Virus record (IMG/VR): IMGVR_UViG_3300020470_000011
Location: 1-53,488 of that record
Reading direction: 5' to 3' (one strand)
DNA: 53,488 nt
Origin: a virus
Each line of letters opens with the position of its first letter. Positions within the stretch are counted from its first letter, which is position 1. Under the pieces are notes generated by a model, which saw only the letters and a list, made by a program, of their open reading frames with translations, was not told the DNA's origin and did no database searches. The position numbers were made by a program, and so were the translations under genes. Of this stretch, positions 32,805 through 41,178 are shown in pieces.

Positions 32805-35369
32805 TTAACAGGTAAGCATTGGTATTGGTTTTGTTCTCACCACTGCTGGAGATCCTCCACCACTGTTATTTATTATAGGTTGACGGATTTGTCTGGTAAT
32901 TGTCATCACAGGAGGCACAAAGTTATCCATCTGTTTATCCCTAAATGCCTTCTCATCCATAATTGTCTTTGCCTGATTCCTATCCATAACCATAGATTTA
33001 ATATCACTACCAGACACATTATTATGTTTGATAACTGTTGGTGCTTGATTGAAAGTAGAAGCACGTCTTTCTCTAATAGACTGACCACCAGGACTATCAA
33101 ATGCTGCACCTAACTGTGCAAATGCTTTCTCTAAACCACCAAATACTTCATGTTGTTTTGATTGTGGGATTGGTTTTTCATCTTCTGTAGTTTGCTTATG
33201 ACTGACAGGCTCATATACAGAATCATTCTTAAGAATCTTCTTGACTGCTCCACCAAAAGGTGATTCCTTACCATAGTAATCTAAAGGATTCATTCTAGAC
33301 AATACTGCACTCTTAGGCATACCAGTATCAGCAGGATTTGTTGCCATCTCCCAGTGTAAATGTGGTCCTTCAGACCTACCAGTGTTACCAACATAACCTA
33401 CTACTTGACCCTTTGTTAACTTCTGACCCTTCTTAACCTTACAAGGTTCCATCAAATGAGCATAAAAATGTCCATAACCCTTATCATCTATCCAACTGAC
33501 ATAGTAACCATATCCACCATCCCAACCACAATCTTCAACTTCACCATCAGTAAATGCTACTAATTCTTCTCCTGTGGCAGCTGCTATATCAACACCCATA
33601 TGCATACCAGGAGACAGTTTGAAGTCCCTCATACCCATCTTAGATGTAACTACATGACCACCCTCAGCTAATGCTGGCATAGTCAATCCTAATATTCCTG
33701 CTAATGCTGCTCCTGTAACTAATCCACCCATACTCATCCATTTAACTCGATTTCTTATACTAACACGATTCTTAACAGTTACCAAGCCCCCTTCCTCATA
33801 TCCATCAAGGTTAAAGGCATTAAACGTTAAAGCATCTGCAAATCCAGCAAGCACAGACTTCGGATCCATTAATCGTTTAGCATTATTAATAACAAACTGG
33901 ATAACCTTACCCACTACCTTAAGGGCAGTACCCAATACAAATCCTACAAAATCTGCTAACCATTTAGCAGCTTTCATCAATAGACCACCTAATTGACCTA
34001 TTGCTTTAAATAATACCTGTAGAAACTCTGTTATACCAGTCTCTTTAGCAATACCCTTTACTATGTCCCATAACATCGTAAAGTATCTCTTAACAGGTTC
34101 AAATAATGGTTTGAGTAGAGGTATAAACGTCTTACCTAACCATTCACCTAAGAAACTACCAATAGCATTACCTACAATAGGTGCAAATGGTCCTAAGAAT
34201 GGACCTAGTAATGCTGTACCTGCTGCAGCACCTAAAAGACCACCTGCTGCTTGACCTATACCAGCACCAACTGCCTGTGTAGCATCTTCACCACTTGCTA
34301 TACCCGTAGCAGCTCTAGTAATACCACCAAATACAGCAAATCCCTTCTGAAATCCTGGTTTTAAGAAGTTACCTTTAACTCCCTTAGCAACCCTACCTGG
34401 AAATTTCCTTGCACCTCTAGTCTTCTTAAGAAATCCTGCTTTAAGATTCCTTCCTCTCTGAGTTGCAGTAGGTGCAACTCTCCTATTAAATATCTTCTCT
34501 TTACCTGCTCTACGAGCAGATTTCTGCATCTGTTCGTATTCACGTTTAGAGTATATTACTCCAGTCTTCTTGTCTCTATATCCTTTCTGTCTCCATGCAG
34601 CATTAGCACTTGCCTCTGCACCTTGCTCTGCTTGCTTGAAAAATACTTCTCTAACAAAGTTAATGTCTTGGAATAACTTCCAAGGCATAATCATATACTG
34701 TGCTGTCTTAAGTGCAGCAAGACCACCAACTAACTGTAGTGCTCCACCTATAAATCTAAATCCTCTCTTAACTGGTCCTTCACCAAAACCAATACCAAAC
34801 ATATTGGTGAGACCATCCATTATCTTAAAGATACCCCACCCAGAAATCTTAAATGCAAACTTAGCGAGGTTGAAAACCACCCTCATTATCTTCTCTGCTT
34901 GCTTCCCATGGGTGGATAACCATGAAAAGACTGCATACTTAACAAAGAAATCAAATATGGGAGTTAAAAATCCTGCAATAGTCTTAAGGAATCCTTTAAC
35001 TGGTTTCTTTATTTCTTCCTGTCTCTTAAGTGTTTCTTTATCTGCATCCTCTTCTGCTTGCTCTGCTGTCCTCTCTGCTTCCTTACGCTTATTGCGTCTG
35101 AACATAGAAAAAAACTTATCCAGAAATGACTTCTGTTTAAGTTTATCCTTTTTATCTTCGTCGTTTATATCGTCTAGTTTCTCCTGCCCTACGTCACTGA
35201 GCCATTCTTTCTGAAATTGAATGAGTTTATGTGTTTCAACAAAATTCTTACCAATGCTCTCTGTGACTTCGCCAGTACGATTAATACCCTTACGAATCTC
35301 ATTGAACCCATTTGTAAATGGTCCCTTGTCCGATAATGGTTTAATTTTGACGAAACTCTTTATTGTCAT
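32805..35369 (-). CDS. Tape-measure-like tail protein with M23 peptidase domain
   Basis: An 854-residue protein. The N-terminal 400 residues parallel the protein above (coiled region, hydrophobic segment FFVKYAVFSWLSTHG, glycine zipper GAGIGQAAGGLLGAAAG). Residues about 580-700 form a LytM/M23 zinc metallopeptidase: HMGVD (first His and Asp), GYGYYVSWIDDKGYGHFYAH, and HLHW (last His). M23 enzymes cut peptide cross-links in peptidoglycan, so this virion protein probably opens the wall at injection, which the spike here does not appear to do. It ends with PVVRTKPIPMLTC or similar polar sequence. Confidence 0.82.
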   Translation of the reverse strand: MTIKSFVKIKPLSDKGPFTNGFNEIRKGINRTGEVTESIGKNFVETHKLIQFQKEWLSDVGQEKLDDINDEDKKDKLKQKSFLDKFFSMFRRNKRKEAERTAEQAEEDADKETLKRQEEIKKPVKGFLKTIAGFLTPIFDFFVKYAVFSWLSTHGKQAEKIMRVVFNLAKFAFKISGWGIFKIMDGLTNMFGIGFGEGPVKRGFRFIGGALQLVGGLAALKTAQYMIMPWKLFQDINFVREVFFKQAEQGAEASANAAWRQKGYRDKKTGVIYSKREYEQMQKSARRAGKEKIFNRRVAPTATQRGRNLKAGFLKKTRGARKFPGRVAKGVKGNFLKPGFQKGFAVFGGITRAATGIASGEDATQAVGAGIGQAAGGLLGAAAGTALLGPFLGPFAPIVGNAIGSFLGEWLGKTFIPLLKPLFEPVKRYFTMLWDIVKGIAKETGITEFLQVLFKAIGQLGGLLMKAAKWLADFVGFVLGTALKVVGKVIQFVINNAKRLMDPKSVLAGFADALTFNAFNLDGYEEGGLVTVKNRVSIRNRVKWMSMGGLVTGAALAGILGLTMPALAEGGHVVTSKMGMRDFKLSPGMHMGVDIAAATGEELVAFTDGEVEDCGWDGGYGYYVSWIDDKGYGHFYAHLMEPCKVKKGQKLTKGQVVGYVGNTGRSEGPHLHWEMATNPADTGMPKSAVLSRMNPLDYYGKESPFGGAVKKILKNDSVYEPVSHKQTTEDEKPIPQSKQHEVFGGLEKAFAQLGAAFDSPGGQSIRERRASTFNQAPTVIKHNNVSGSDIKSMVMDRNQAKTIMDEKAFRDKQMDNFVPPVMTITRQIRQPIINNSGGGSPAVVRTKPIPMLTC

Positions 35370-35554
35370 CAGAGAGACATACGATTTTCTTCTTGTTTTT
35401 GCCGTCTTTCCTCTTCAGCAATATGTGCTAAAAGGAGATTCACGTATACATCTCTTTCCCACGGCATCATATTTTCTAACTCAGTTAATGAGTATTTGTG
35501 ATGCTGCATTAATGCAAAGTTAGTCTTGTATAAATTTTCAAGACTATCATGCAT
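35369..35554 (-). CDS. Small baseplate-cluster protein (61 aa)
   Basis: A 61-residue helical protein (MHDSLENLYKTNFALMQHHK, LTELENMMPWERDVYVNLLL). It lies between gp26 and the large tail protein, where T4 keeps small hub-assembly genes (51/28), and its stop overlaps the next start as TGATG. A role in hub assembly is possible but I cannot match it to gp51 or gp28 by sequence. Confidence 0.55.
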   Translation of the reverse strand: MHDSLENLYKTNFALMQHHKYSLTELENMMPWERDVYVNLLLAHIAEEERRQKQEENRMSL

Positions 35555-35559
35555 TAGGG

Positions 35560-36264
35560 CTACTCGAAAAAACTTGCTAATCCCTCCAGCACTAACTCAC
35601 TAGTAACTTTAGTTTTAGGATTGGTAACCTCCAAAGTATATGATAGTTTAGGCATAGTCTCAAAGAATGATTGAATCTTCTGGAACTGGTCAGAATTCAA
35701 ATTCTCAAGAAACTCAAGTGCTTCCTTCTTAGTAAAGGAATCATAAACTTCTTCTTGGTCATATACTTGGTCGATACAACCAGCAGCAAGTTCAAAGATA
35801 TCATCCAAATTAGGATTATCAGTTAGGTTCTGTTGAATGAATACATCCAATGAAGGATACTTCATAACAATACCTACGTTATCATCCAATTGAATCTTCT
35901 TATCATGGTCATCTGGAACCTGTACTTCTACTTGCTCCAATGGTACCTGCACCTTCACCTCAGTCTCATTATCATCAGGTGCTGTGACCTTAAACTCACT
36001 TGTTTCACCAACTGCTTTAGACCTAATACGAAGGAAAATATATTCAATCTCAAAAGTAGCGAGATTCTCAACTTTAGTCTTTAAGTTTGTGCAGTTTTTA
36101 ATTATAGTCTTCACTGCTTTAATCATCTCTTTGTCGTTTTGCGACTCCATAGCGAGATAAAGCAATTTCTCCTCTTTCACTAGAAAGGGACGGTATGATA
36201 CTTTAGTGCCTGAAACAGGCAACTCCATCTCATACTCAGGTATGGCTAACTTAGGTAAAGGCAT
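35560..36264 (-). CDS. gp26: Baseplate hub subunit gp26-like
   Basis: A 234-residue protein with the family start of T4-type base plate proteins (PF12322-like): PLPKLAIPEYEMELPVSGTK, VSYRPFLVKEEKLLYLAM, and FEIEYIFLRIRSKAVGE. The rest is helical and acidic. In T4 gp26 belongs to the hub assembly set. Gene order (initiator gp54 upstream, large hub proteins downstream) agrees. Good match at the start; the T4 functional role is carried over by homology. Confidence 0.82.
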   Translation of the reverse strand: MPLPKLAIPEYEMELPVSGTKVSYRPFLVKEEKLLYLAMESQNDKEMIKAVKTIIKNCTNLKTKVENLATFEIEYIFLRIRSKAVGETSEFKVTAPDDNETEVKVQVPLEQVEVQVPDDHDKKIQLDDNVGIVMKYPSLDVFIQQNLTDNPNLDDIFELAAGCIDQVYDQEEVYDSFTKKEALEFLENLNSDQFQKIQSFFETMPKLSYTLEVTNPKTKVTSELVLEGLASFFE

Positions 36265-36288
36265 AACGATTAATTATATTATCTTTAT

Positions 36289-37023
36289 TTAGACACCAAA
36301 TCGAGCAACATCTTTCTGTGAAGATACAAACCCTAATTGTTCAGATACATCACCAAACTCGTTGATAAATCTATCACTAGTATTGGGTCCGAATCCTAAC
36401 ACATCATCAGCAATAGTGTCAAATCTATATCTCTCAAATGCAAAACTAATATTCATCTTTATTAGGTCTGCCTCATCATTATCGAGAGTTATTTCTTGCA
36501 TATCTACTGGATATGCAGAGAAGAATTGCCATGCACCAGTAGACCTATTAAGTCTCTGCTGATAACGCATTCCATTCTTACTTAGTCCATCATATATGAC
36601 ATTAGATCCCAATTCCCATTTAGATATGATTATCTGACTTGTATACTCATCGTAGAAGGTAGTCCTATTCTCTGCATCTGTAGCAGTATAATTCATCCAT
36701 CTCTCAAATATTGTCCTATGAAGTAAATCCTTAGTAAGTACAAAAGATATAGTCAACTCTCCTGGTGCGACACCAGTAGCATATTTACGTTGCATACCAA
36801 CATCTTTTACTTCACTAGTAGTAATCCTTCTTCCAGGAATCACTACATTGTCAGCAAAATAATTAATTGCATCAGCAACATCCCTGACATTACGACGAAT
36901 AACAGGGTCGTTATACATTATTGCAGGTGGAAGGGATACTCTAACCTCATAGAGATTACTACGTGCTGGTTCTTTAGCACCAGACGTAACTAACTCCTTA
37001 AACCTCTCGAATCCATTTGCCAT
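36289..37023 (-). CDS. gp54: Baseplate tail-tube initiator, gp54-like
   Basis: A 244-residue tube-fold protein. The N-terminus (MANGFERFKELVTSGAKEPA) and the strands NLYEVRVSLPPAIMYND, YFADNVVIPGRRITTSE, RKYATGVAPGELTISFVL, IFERWMNYTAT and MNISFAFERYRF match the tail-tube-like plan of phage T4 gp54/gp19 relatives. It would cap the hub and nucleate tube growth. It is followed by gp26 and preceded by the unknown protein at 37023 (one-base overlap). Alternative: a second tube protein; the gene order favours gp54. Confidence 0.7.
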   Translation of the reverse strand: MANGFERFKELVTSGAKEPARSNLYEVRVSLPPAIMYNDPVIRRNVRDVADAINYFADNVVIPGRRITTSEVKDVGMQRKYATGVAPGELTISFVLTKDLLHRTIFERWMNYTATDAENRTTFYDEYTSQIIISKWELGSNVIYDGLSKNGMRYQQRLNRSTGAWQFFSAYPVDMQEITLDNDEADLIKMNISFAFERYRFDTIADDVLGFGPNTSDRFINEFGDVSEQLGFVSSQKDVARFGV

Positions 37024-37502
37024 TACTTAAGTCTACCCCAAATGATTGCACTAGGTACTTCCAGAATTTTACCAATACCTTTAGGTTGTATAACAAATTG
37101 TTCTACAGGTAAAGGTGTCATATCATTCAATTCCTCATTAGGTACATTATATACTCTAGTAGCACTACTCATAAAGTATTTATGGTGGCAACGCATAGGA
37201 TATGACAATGCACCATCTGCCCAATTACCAGCAACCATTTTCCTTGTCCCTGGTCTCAAATAATGTAAATTACCACCAGAAAACTGCATTTTATCATAAT
37301 CTACATCTGTGATTAATACCATAGGAAAGGTATCCCACCATGGTAAATCAGGTGTTTGTGCTGAATAGTTGAAAAATATGATATCACCAACCTGAAAAGC
37401 ACCTTCATATTCCTGCAGTCCAAAGGTCAATTGCTCTCTATACCATGACTTACTCTGTGGTATGCCACTTGCTAATTCTTTTACGTCTGTGAATATACTC
37501 AT
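37023..37502 (-). CDS. Hypothetical phage structural-cluster protein (159 aa)
   Basis: A 159-residue protein with the segment GDIIFFNYSAQTPDLPWWDT, FPMVLITDVDYDKMQFSG and GNLHYLRPG. This PxVxx ... NLHYL pattern recurs in proteins next to gp4 in T4-like phages, but I cannot assign a confirmed function. Its ATG at 37502 overlaps the gp4 stop by 4 bases. It may be a head-tail or baseplate accessory factor. Confidence 0.6.
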   Translation of the reverse strand: MSIFTDVKELASGIPQSKSWYREQLTFGLQEYEGAFQVGDIIFFNYSAQTPDLPWWDTFPMVLITDVDYDKMQFSGGNLHYLRPGTRKMVAGNWADGALSYPMRCHHKYFMSSATRVYNVPNEELNDMTPLPVEQFVIQPKGIGKILEVPSAIIWGRLK

Positions 37503-37933
37503 AAATTTAGATGATGCTCTGTGAGTATAATAAAATTCATCCCTTTACCTTGACAATATTTCCTTGCTGCCTTCCATTTAGCAGCATTCACATTATATGT
37601 CTTGACTTCACTTAAAAACGTCCTGGACTTCTGTTTATTACGTTTCGGTGGGAGAGTTTGTTTATGAGGTTTAATTTCGATAATGTTCTTTGCGAGTCTT
37701 CCGTCTTTGGTTCGTGCTTTGACGTAGAAATCAGGAAAATAACGGTGAATCCTGAGATCCAAAGGACTCCTGTAAGGAATAATAATTTCTTCACTACCCC
37801 ACTCCAATACGTTTACATTGCGATCACACCAGTGCATAAACTTCTTTTCCCACAAACTCCTATAAATAATGTTTGTAGGATCACCCTTATACTTATTTCT
37901 ATTTGATGGTCTATATTTACCAGAGTAACTCAT
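37499..37933 (-). CDS. gp4: Head completion nuclease gp4
   Basis: A 144-residue protein matching T4 gp4, the head completion protein with an endonuclease-like fold. Family strings: KYRPSNRNKYKGDPTNIIYR, WGSEEIIIPYRSPLDLRIHR, YFPDFYVKA and NIIEIKPHKQTLPP, which contain the restriction-like PD...E-x-K catalytic arrangement. It trims DNA or prepares the head for tail joining. The start codon shares the palindrome CATG with the divergent gp48 gene, so its 5' region lies inside gp48. AAGG lies just before the ATG. Confidence 0.92.
   Translation of the reverse strand: MSYSGKYRPSNRNKYKGDPTNIIYRSLWEKKFMHWCDRNVNVLEWGSEEIIIPYRSPLDLRIHRYFPDFYVKARTKDGRLAKNIIEIKPHKQTLPPKRNKQKSRTFLSEVKTYNVNAAKWKAARKYCQGKGMNFIILTEHHLNL
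37861..37868 (+). promoter_or_regulatory. T4-like late promoter inside gp4
   Basis: An exact TATAAATA on the plus strand within the gp4 coding sequence, 64 bases before the gp48 ATG at 37932. Because gp48 and gp4 start codons overlap, the promoter for gp48 must lie inside gp4, and this is the obvious candidate. Confidence 0.6.
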
Positions 37934-38915
37934 GACCTTAGTATTCCCAAAAAGTAAACCAATTGGAGTGAACTCGGCAAATAGCAGAGAAGCTATTCGT
38001 GGAGAAGCAGCCTTTCCAACTAGGGTTATAGACTACCTTAAATTAGATATTTATAGTCATGAACAGAATACTATCCAAGACACTATCTTTCTCTATTTAC
38101 CCAAACAGTTAAGTGAAGACTATCAAGTCCAATATCAGAAAGTAACATTAGGTCCAGCAGGTGCTCAAGCAATAGGTATGGCAGGTGCTGCTATTGATGC
38201 AGGTGGTATAGGAGAAGGTTTTGGTCAACAAATTGAAGCATTCGCAAAAGCAGCAAAACCAGCATTAGGTTTCTCTGCAGGTAGTAAAGCAATTAATACA
38301 GCAATTGGTCTTACAGGTCAAGCAGCAGGTGGTCTTGATACTAATAGTCTTGCAGCATTAACCACAAAAAGAGTTTTCAACCCATACGAAGAAGCAGTCT
38401 TCCAGGGTACAGATTTCCGTTTAAGGTCATTTAAATTCGATTTGGTACCAAAAAGTGCTGATGATGTATCAGTAATATACGAAATCGTCCATAAGCTACG
38501 ACTCGCATTGCTACCAGGTAAAGATGGCCAGAATTGGTTAACCCTCCCTGAATATTTCCGTATCTCTATTGTTAGATACTCTGATAATGGTATAAATGAG
38601 ACTATCACCAACCCTCAAACTGGTGGTCGAGGTGGTGTATTAAACGCATTAATGCAATTCCCAACTAAACTAGTATTGAAGAATTTAGGATTGAATTTGG
38701 CACCTCAGGGTAACTACAGTAGTATTCAATCATGGTCTCCAGGTAACCAAATGACCGACTTTGGTCCTACTGCATATTCTATGCAACTTGATTTCCAAGA
38801 AACATCCTTCCTTACCAAGGAATCCTTTGGAATCGACTCATCAACAAATAATGGGTATTTTAATTATGAGAATAGTGGTCCAACACCACCAGTACAAACC
38901 TTTGTTCAAGCGTAA
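37932..38915 (+). CDS. gp48: Baseplate tail-tube cap, gp48-like
   Basis: A 327-residue plus-strand protein. The N-terminus (MTLVFPKSKPIGVNSANSR) and the body (FLYLPKQLSEDYQVQYQKVT, LTTKRVFNPYEEAVFQGTDF, RLRSFKFDLVPKSADD, TAYSMQLDFQETSFLTKE) match the tail-tube cap family (T4_tail_cap, gp48). It joins baseplate hub and tube. Alanine/glycine-rich middle residues 80-130 form a likely flexible insert. It is the first of two plus-strand baseplate genes and shares its start palindrome with gp4. The stop TAA overlaps the next ATG by one base (TAATG). Confidence 0.75.
   Translation: MTLVFPKSKPIGVNSANSREAIRGEAAFPTRVIDYLKLDIYSHEQNTIQDTIFLYLPKQLSEDYQVQYQKVTLGPAGAQAIGMAGAAIDAGGIGEGFGQQIEAFAKAAKPALGFSAGSKAINTAIGLTGQAAGGLDTNSLAALTTKRVFNPYEEAVFQGTDFRLRSFKFDLVPKSADDVSVIYEIVHKLRLALLPGKDGQNWLTLPEYFRISIVRYSDNGINETITNPQTGGRGGVLNALMQFPTKLVLKNLGLNLAPQGNYSSIQSWSPGNQMTDFGPTAYSMQLDFQETSFLTKESFGIDSSTNNGYFNYENSGPTPPVQTFVQA
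38048..38055 (-). promoter_or_regulatory. T4-like late promoter inside gp48
   Basis: TATTTATA on the plus strand, that is an exact TATAAATA reading on the minus strand, inside gp48 coding sequence and 115 bases before the gp4 ATG at 37933. With the box at 37861-37868 it forms a convergent-looking pair in which each gene carries the other's promoter. Confidence 0.5.
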
Positions 38916-39778
38916 TGTCTAATTATTTCTCATATCTACCAAATGTCTATACTAGGTCATCTAGTTATAGGTCAAATAATGTAGATCCTTATGTTTTATC
39001 GAAAAATATCTTTAGACGCATCAAAATACGTGAAGAGTTAGATGACGTTATTTTAGGGTTTTCGCAATATACCATTAAAAACAACCAAAGACCAGATCAA
39101 GTAGCAAAAGAGTTTTACGGTGATGACCAATATGACTGGGTTGTCCTTCTTTGTAACAATATACTGAATCTTTACGAAGAATGGCCTATGACTGAATTGG
39201 AGCTAGAAAACTATATTGACAGTGAATATGGCACTCAGCAAGATTCAGTGCATCACTGGGTTACTCAAAAAATCACAGATTCTAAAGGTAGAACCCTATT
39301 AAAAGATGGCATCCAAGTGCCAGAAAACTTCACTTATAGGAGACCAGACGGAACTGTGGTAGAAAAGGCAGATACCGTTAGACCCATATCTGTCTATGAT
39401 TACGAAAGTGAGAAAAATGAGTATAAACGCAATATTTACCTTTTGAGGAAAGATTACCTAACTGGGTTTGTAGAGGAATTTAGCACTTTGGTCAAATATC
39501 TTCCAAATGGCGAAATAGACGATGAAACCAATACTAAGAGATCTCGAAATACCATCGAAGAGAAGTTTCAGACCGTTAAACCGACTTATAGCACAAATAT
39601 CGGTCAGACAAGTTCTATCGATTTTGCTGTAGAGCAAGATTACTCATCTAGGACATTTGCTATCGGTGGTCAGGTTATTAGTGAAGGTGATGTATTAGCA
39701 GATGGCAGCACAGTAGCTACAACCACAGCAGGGTCAACCGACCTCACGACCACAACTAACCAATATGGCACAGGATAG
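38915..39778 (+). CDS. gp53: Baseplate wedge protein gp53-like
   Basis: A 287-residue protein corresponding to T4 gp53, the wedge subunit needed for baseplate completion. The N-terminal half shows FSYLPNVYTRSSSYRS, DVILGFSQYTIKNNQRPDQV, FYGDDQYDWVVLLCNNILN and EEWPMTELELENYI, close to the gp53 pattern of PEx-A..YGxPQ-WVLLxCN. The second half (DSVHHWVTQKITDSKGR onward) is longer than T4 gp53 and ends in Thr/Gly repeats (ATTTAGSTDLTTTT). It ends the plus-strand pair, followed by a strong terminator. Confidence 0.85.
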   Translation: MSNYFSYLPNVYTRSSSYRSNNVDPYVLSKNIFRRIKIREELDDVILGFSQYTIKNNQRPDQVAKEFYGDDQYDWVVLLCNNILNLYEEWPMTELELENYIDSEYGTQQDSVHHWVTQKITDSKGRTLLKDGIQVPENFTYRRPDGTVVEKADTVRPISVYDYESEKNEYKRNIYLLRKDYLTGFVEEFSTLVKYLPNGEIDDETNTKRSRNTIEEKFQTVKPTYSTNIGQTSSIDFAVEQDYSSRTFAIGGQVISEGDVLADGSTVATTTAGSTDLTTTTNQYGTG

Positions 39779-39814
39779 GTATTTTTACTTATCGACCCTA
39801 CAGGACAAAAAAAT

Positions 39815-39838
39815 ACCCCCGATTTTTTCGGGGGTTTT
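39815..39838. terminator. Rho-independent terminator between converging genes
   Basis: Stem CCCCCGA / TCGGGGG with a loop of five T, followed by TTTTGCTT on the plus strand. On the minus strand the stem is followed by TATTTTTTT, so it can stop transcription in both directions. It separates gp53 (plus) and the His-rich exported protein (minus). Confidence 0.85.
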
Positions 39839-39864
39839 GCTTGATCAAAAAGTCGAATAATATA

Positions 39865-40191
39865 TCAATGTCTTCTACCTCTGCATGGTTCCCACTGGAG
39901 GTGGTCACGATGCTCATAGTAACCAGGGATGTATTGGTTTGAACTTCCAAGGTAATGACCTGGAATCCAGTATTTCCTGCTTACTACCACTTCACACATT
40001 CTACGTCTAGGACGTGGACGGTGGTGATGGTGGTCATATCTCCAATCATGCCAGTGTCCTGACCCGTGATCGTGTCCATGATGGTAGGATTCTGCAAAAG
40101 GCTCCCAGAATTCCTTCCAAGTTAGTGCTTCTGCTTTCGCAGGTGCGAGTGGCAGAAACACAAGTGGGAGCATTAGCAGAAACTTTTTCAT
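39865..40191 (-). CDS. Exported histidine-rich protein (108 aa)
   Basis: A 108-residue protein. The first 20 residues (MKKFLLMLPLVFLPLAPAKA) are a signal peptide with an ALA/AKA cleavage site. The mature part has a striking His cluster (SYHHGHDHGSGHWHDWRYDH) followed by HHHRPRPRRR, then paired segments with YWIPGHYLG and YIPGYYEHR between two cysteines (CEVVVS ... EPC). That looks like a periplasmic metal-binding domain. Its ATG shares one base with the stop of the gp32 gene, so it is transcribed with it, a curious partner for a replication protein. Function unknown; nickel, zinc or copper binding is a guess. Confidence 0.65.
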   Translation of the reverse strand: MKKFLLMLPLVFLPLAPAKAEALTWKEFWEPFAESYHHGHDHGSGHWHDWRYDHHHHRPRPRRRMCEVVVSRKYWIPGHYLGSSNQYIPGYYEHRDHLQWEPCRGRRH

Positions 40192-41105
40192 TAGTCCTCG
40201 TTAGCGAGAGCAGCGAAGTAAGAAAGGTCTGGTGATTCACCCGACTCTTCTATTTCTTCTATCTTAGCACCAAACCCACTCTTTTGTGGGGGTGTAGGGT
40301 CCGCTTTAACAACTGGACTAGTCAGAGGTACCAAATCCTCATCTTCCTCTGTCTGGACTACAGGTCTAGTGGACTTATTAAGTACCAAATTCAGACGTGC
40401 TGATAGTTCTTCATAGGATTTGAAGTTCTTGAGGTCAGTAAACTCTTTAAGAGAATACTGTGACTTCCAGACCTTCTCAAGTGCTTCATCATCTAGTCCA
40501 CCTGCAACAGATGGTGCATCAAACTCACTCTTGTCATAATTCCAGTAACCACCGATTGTTTGAATCTTAATCTTGAAGTTAGCACCCTTCCATAGATCAA
40601 ATGGATTGATGGGAGTCTCATCTTCAAACTGTGGTTGCATCGCTGATGCAATTTTATCATGAATCTTCTTCCCATACTTGTATAGGAATACTTTACCCTC
40701 ATTCTCTGGGTGAAGTTGATCTTTAATAACAAGAATGTTACTGTAATAAGAAAGCTTACGCTTCTGCTTACGTGCAGTGTCCTTGTCAGCATCTAGTCCA
40801 CTATTCCATAGTGTCCTATTCAATTCTCCAACTGGATCCTTCTGGTTGAGAGTAGTGAGAGAATTCTCAATGTACCAACCACCTGGTCCTTGGAATGCGT
40901 GACTCCATACCTGTGCCCAAGGGAGATCTTCTCCATCTGGTTCAGGAAGGAAACGAATAACGGCATAACCGTTACCACTCTTGTCTACCTCTGGTTTCCA
41001 GAGTCTTTCATCTGGACCACGCCCCTGAGGCTTGGACATGTTTTCAATCTGTTGTGTAAGCTTAGCAAACTTACCAGACTTGCTCTTTAATGATGCGAAT
41101 GACAT
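40191..41105 (-). CDS. gp32: Single-stranded DNA binding protein gp32
   Basis: A 304-residue homolog of T4 gp32. It protects single-stranded DNA in replication and recombination. Recognised by MSFASLKSKSGKFAKLTQQI with a basic N-terminus, ERLWKPEVDKSGNGYAVIRF, LPWAQVWSHAFQGPGGWYIE and the acidic tail (EEIEESGESPDLSYFAALA) that recruits partners. T4 gp32 holds zinc through three cysteines and a histidine; this protein contains no cysteine at all, so the zinc site is absent. A sigma70-like promoter at 41150-41178 precedes it. Confidence 0.93.
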   Translation of the reverse strand: MSFASLKSKSGKFAKLTQQIENMSKPQGRGPDERLWKPEVDKSGNGYAVIRFLPEPDGEDLPWAQVWSHAFQGPGGWYIENSLTTLNQKDPVGELNRTLWNSGLDADKDTARKQKRKLSYYSNILVIKDQLHPENEGKVFLYKYGKKIHDKIASAMQPQFEDETPINPFDLWKGANFKIKIQTIGGYWNYDKSEFDAPSVAGGLDDEALEKVWKSQYSLKEFTDLKNFKSYEELSARLNLVLNKSTRPVVQTEEDEDLVPLTSPVVKADPTPPQKSGFGAKIEEIEESGESPDLSYFAALANED

Positions 41106-41149
41106 TAGTATTTGTCTCCGAAGTTGTATTGTGATATTGCTACTGGATT

Positions 41150-41178
41150 ATAGTAGCATACTATTTAGGCTCTGTCAA
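41150..41178 (-). promoter_or_regulatory. Sigma70-like promoter of gp32
   Basis: TTGACA (41173-41178) with a 17-base spacer to TACTAT (41150-41155); an alternative TATAAT at 41147-41152 would be 20 bases away. The -35 is a perfect match and overlaps the end of the gene upstream. The ATG of gp32 is about 45 bases further, with CGGAGAC before it. Confidence 0.5.

Noticed and set aside
34570-35214. Plus-strand open frame of 214 codons
   Set aside because: Antisense to the M23 tail protein; its Ser/Leu-rich translation reflects the reverse reading of Lys/Glu-rich codons.
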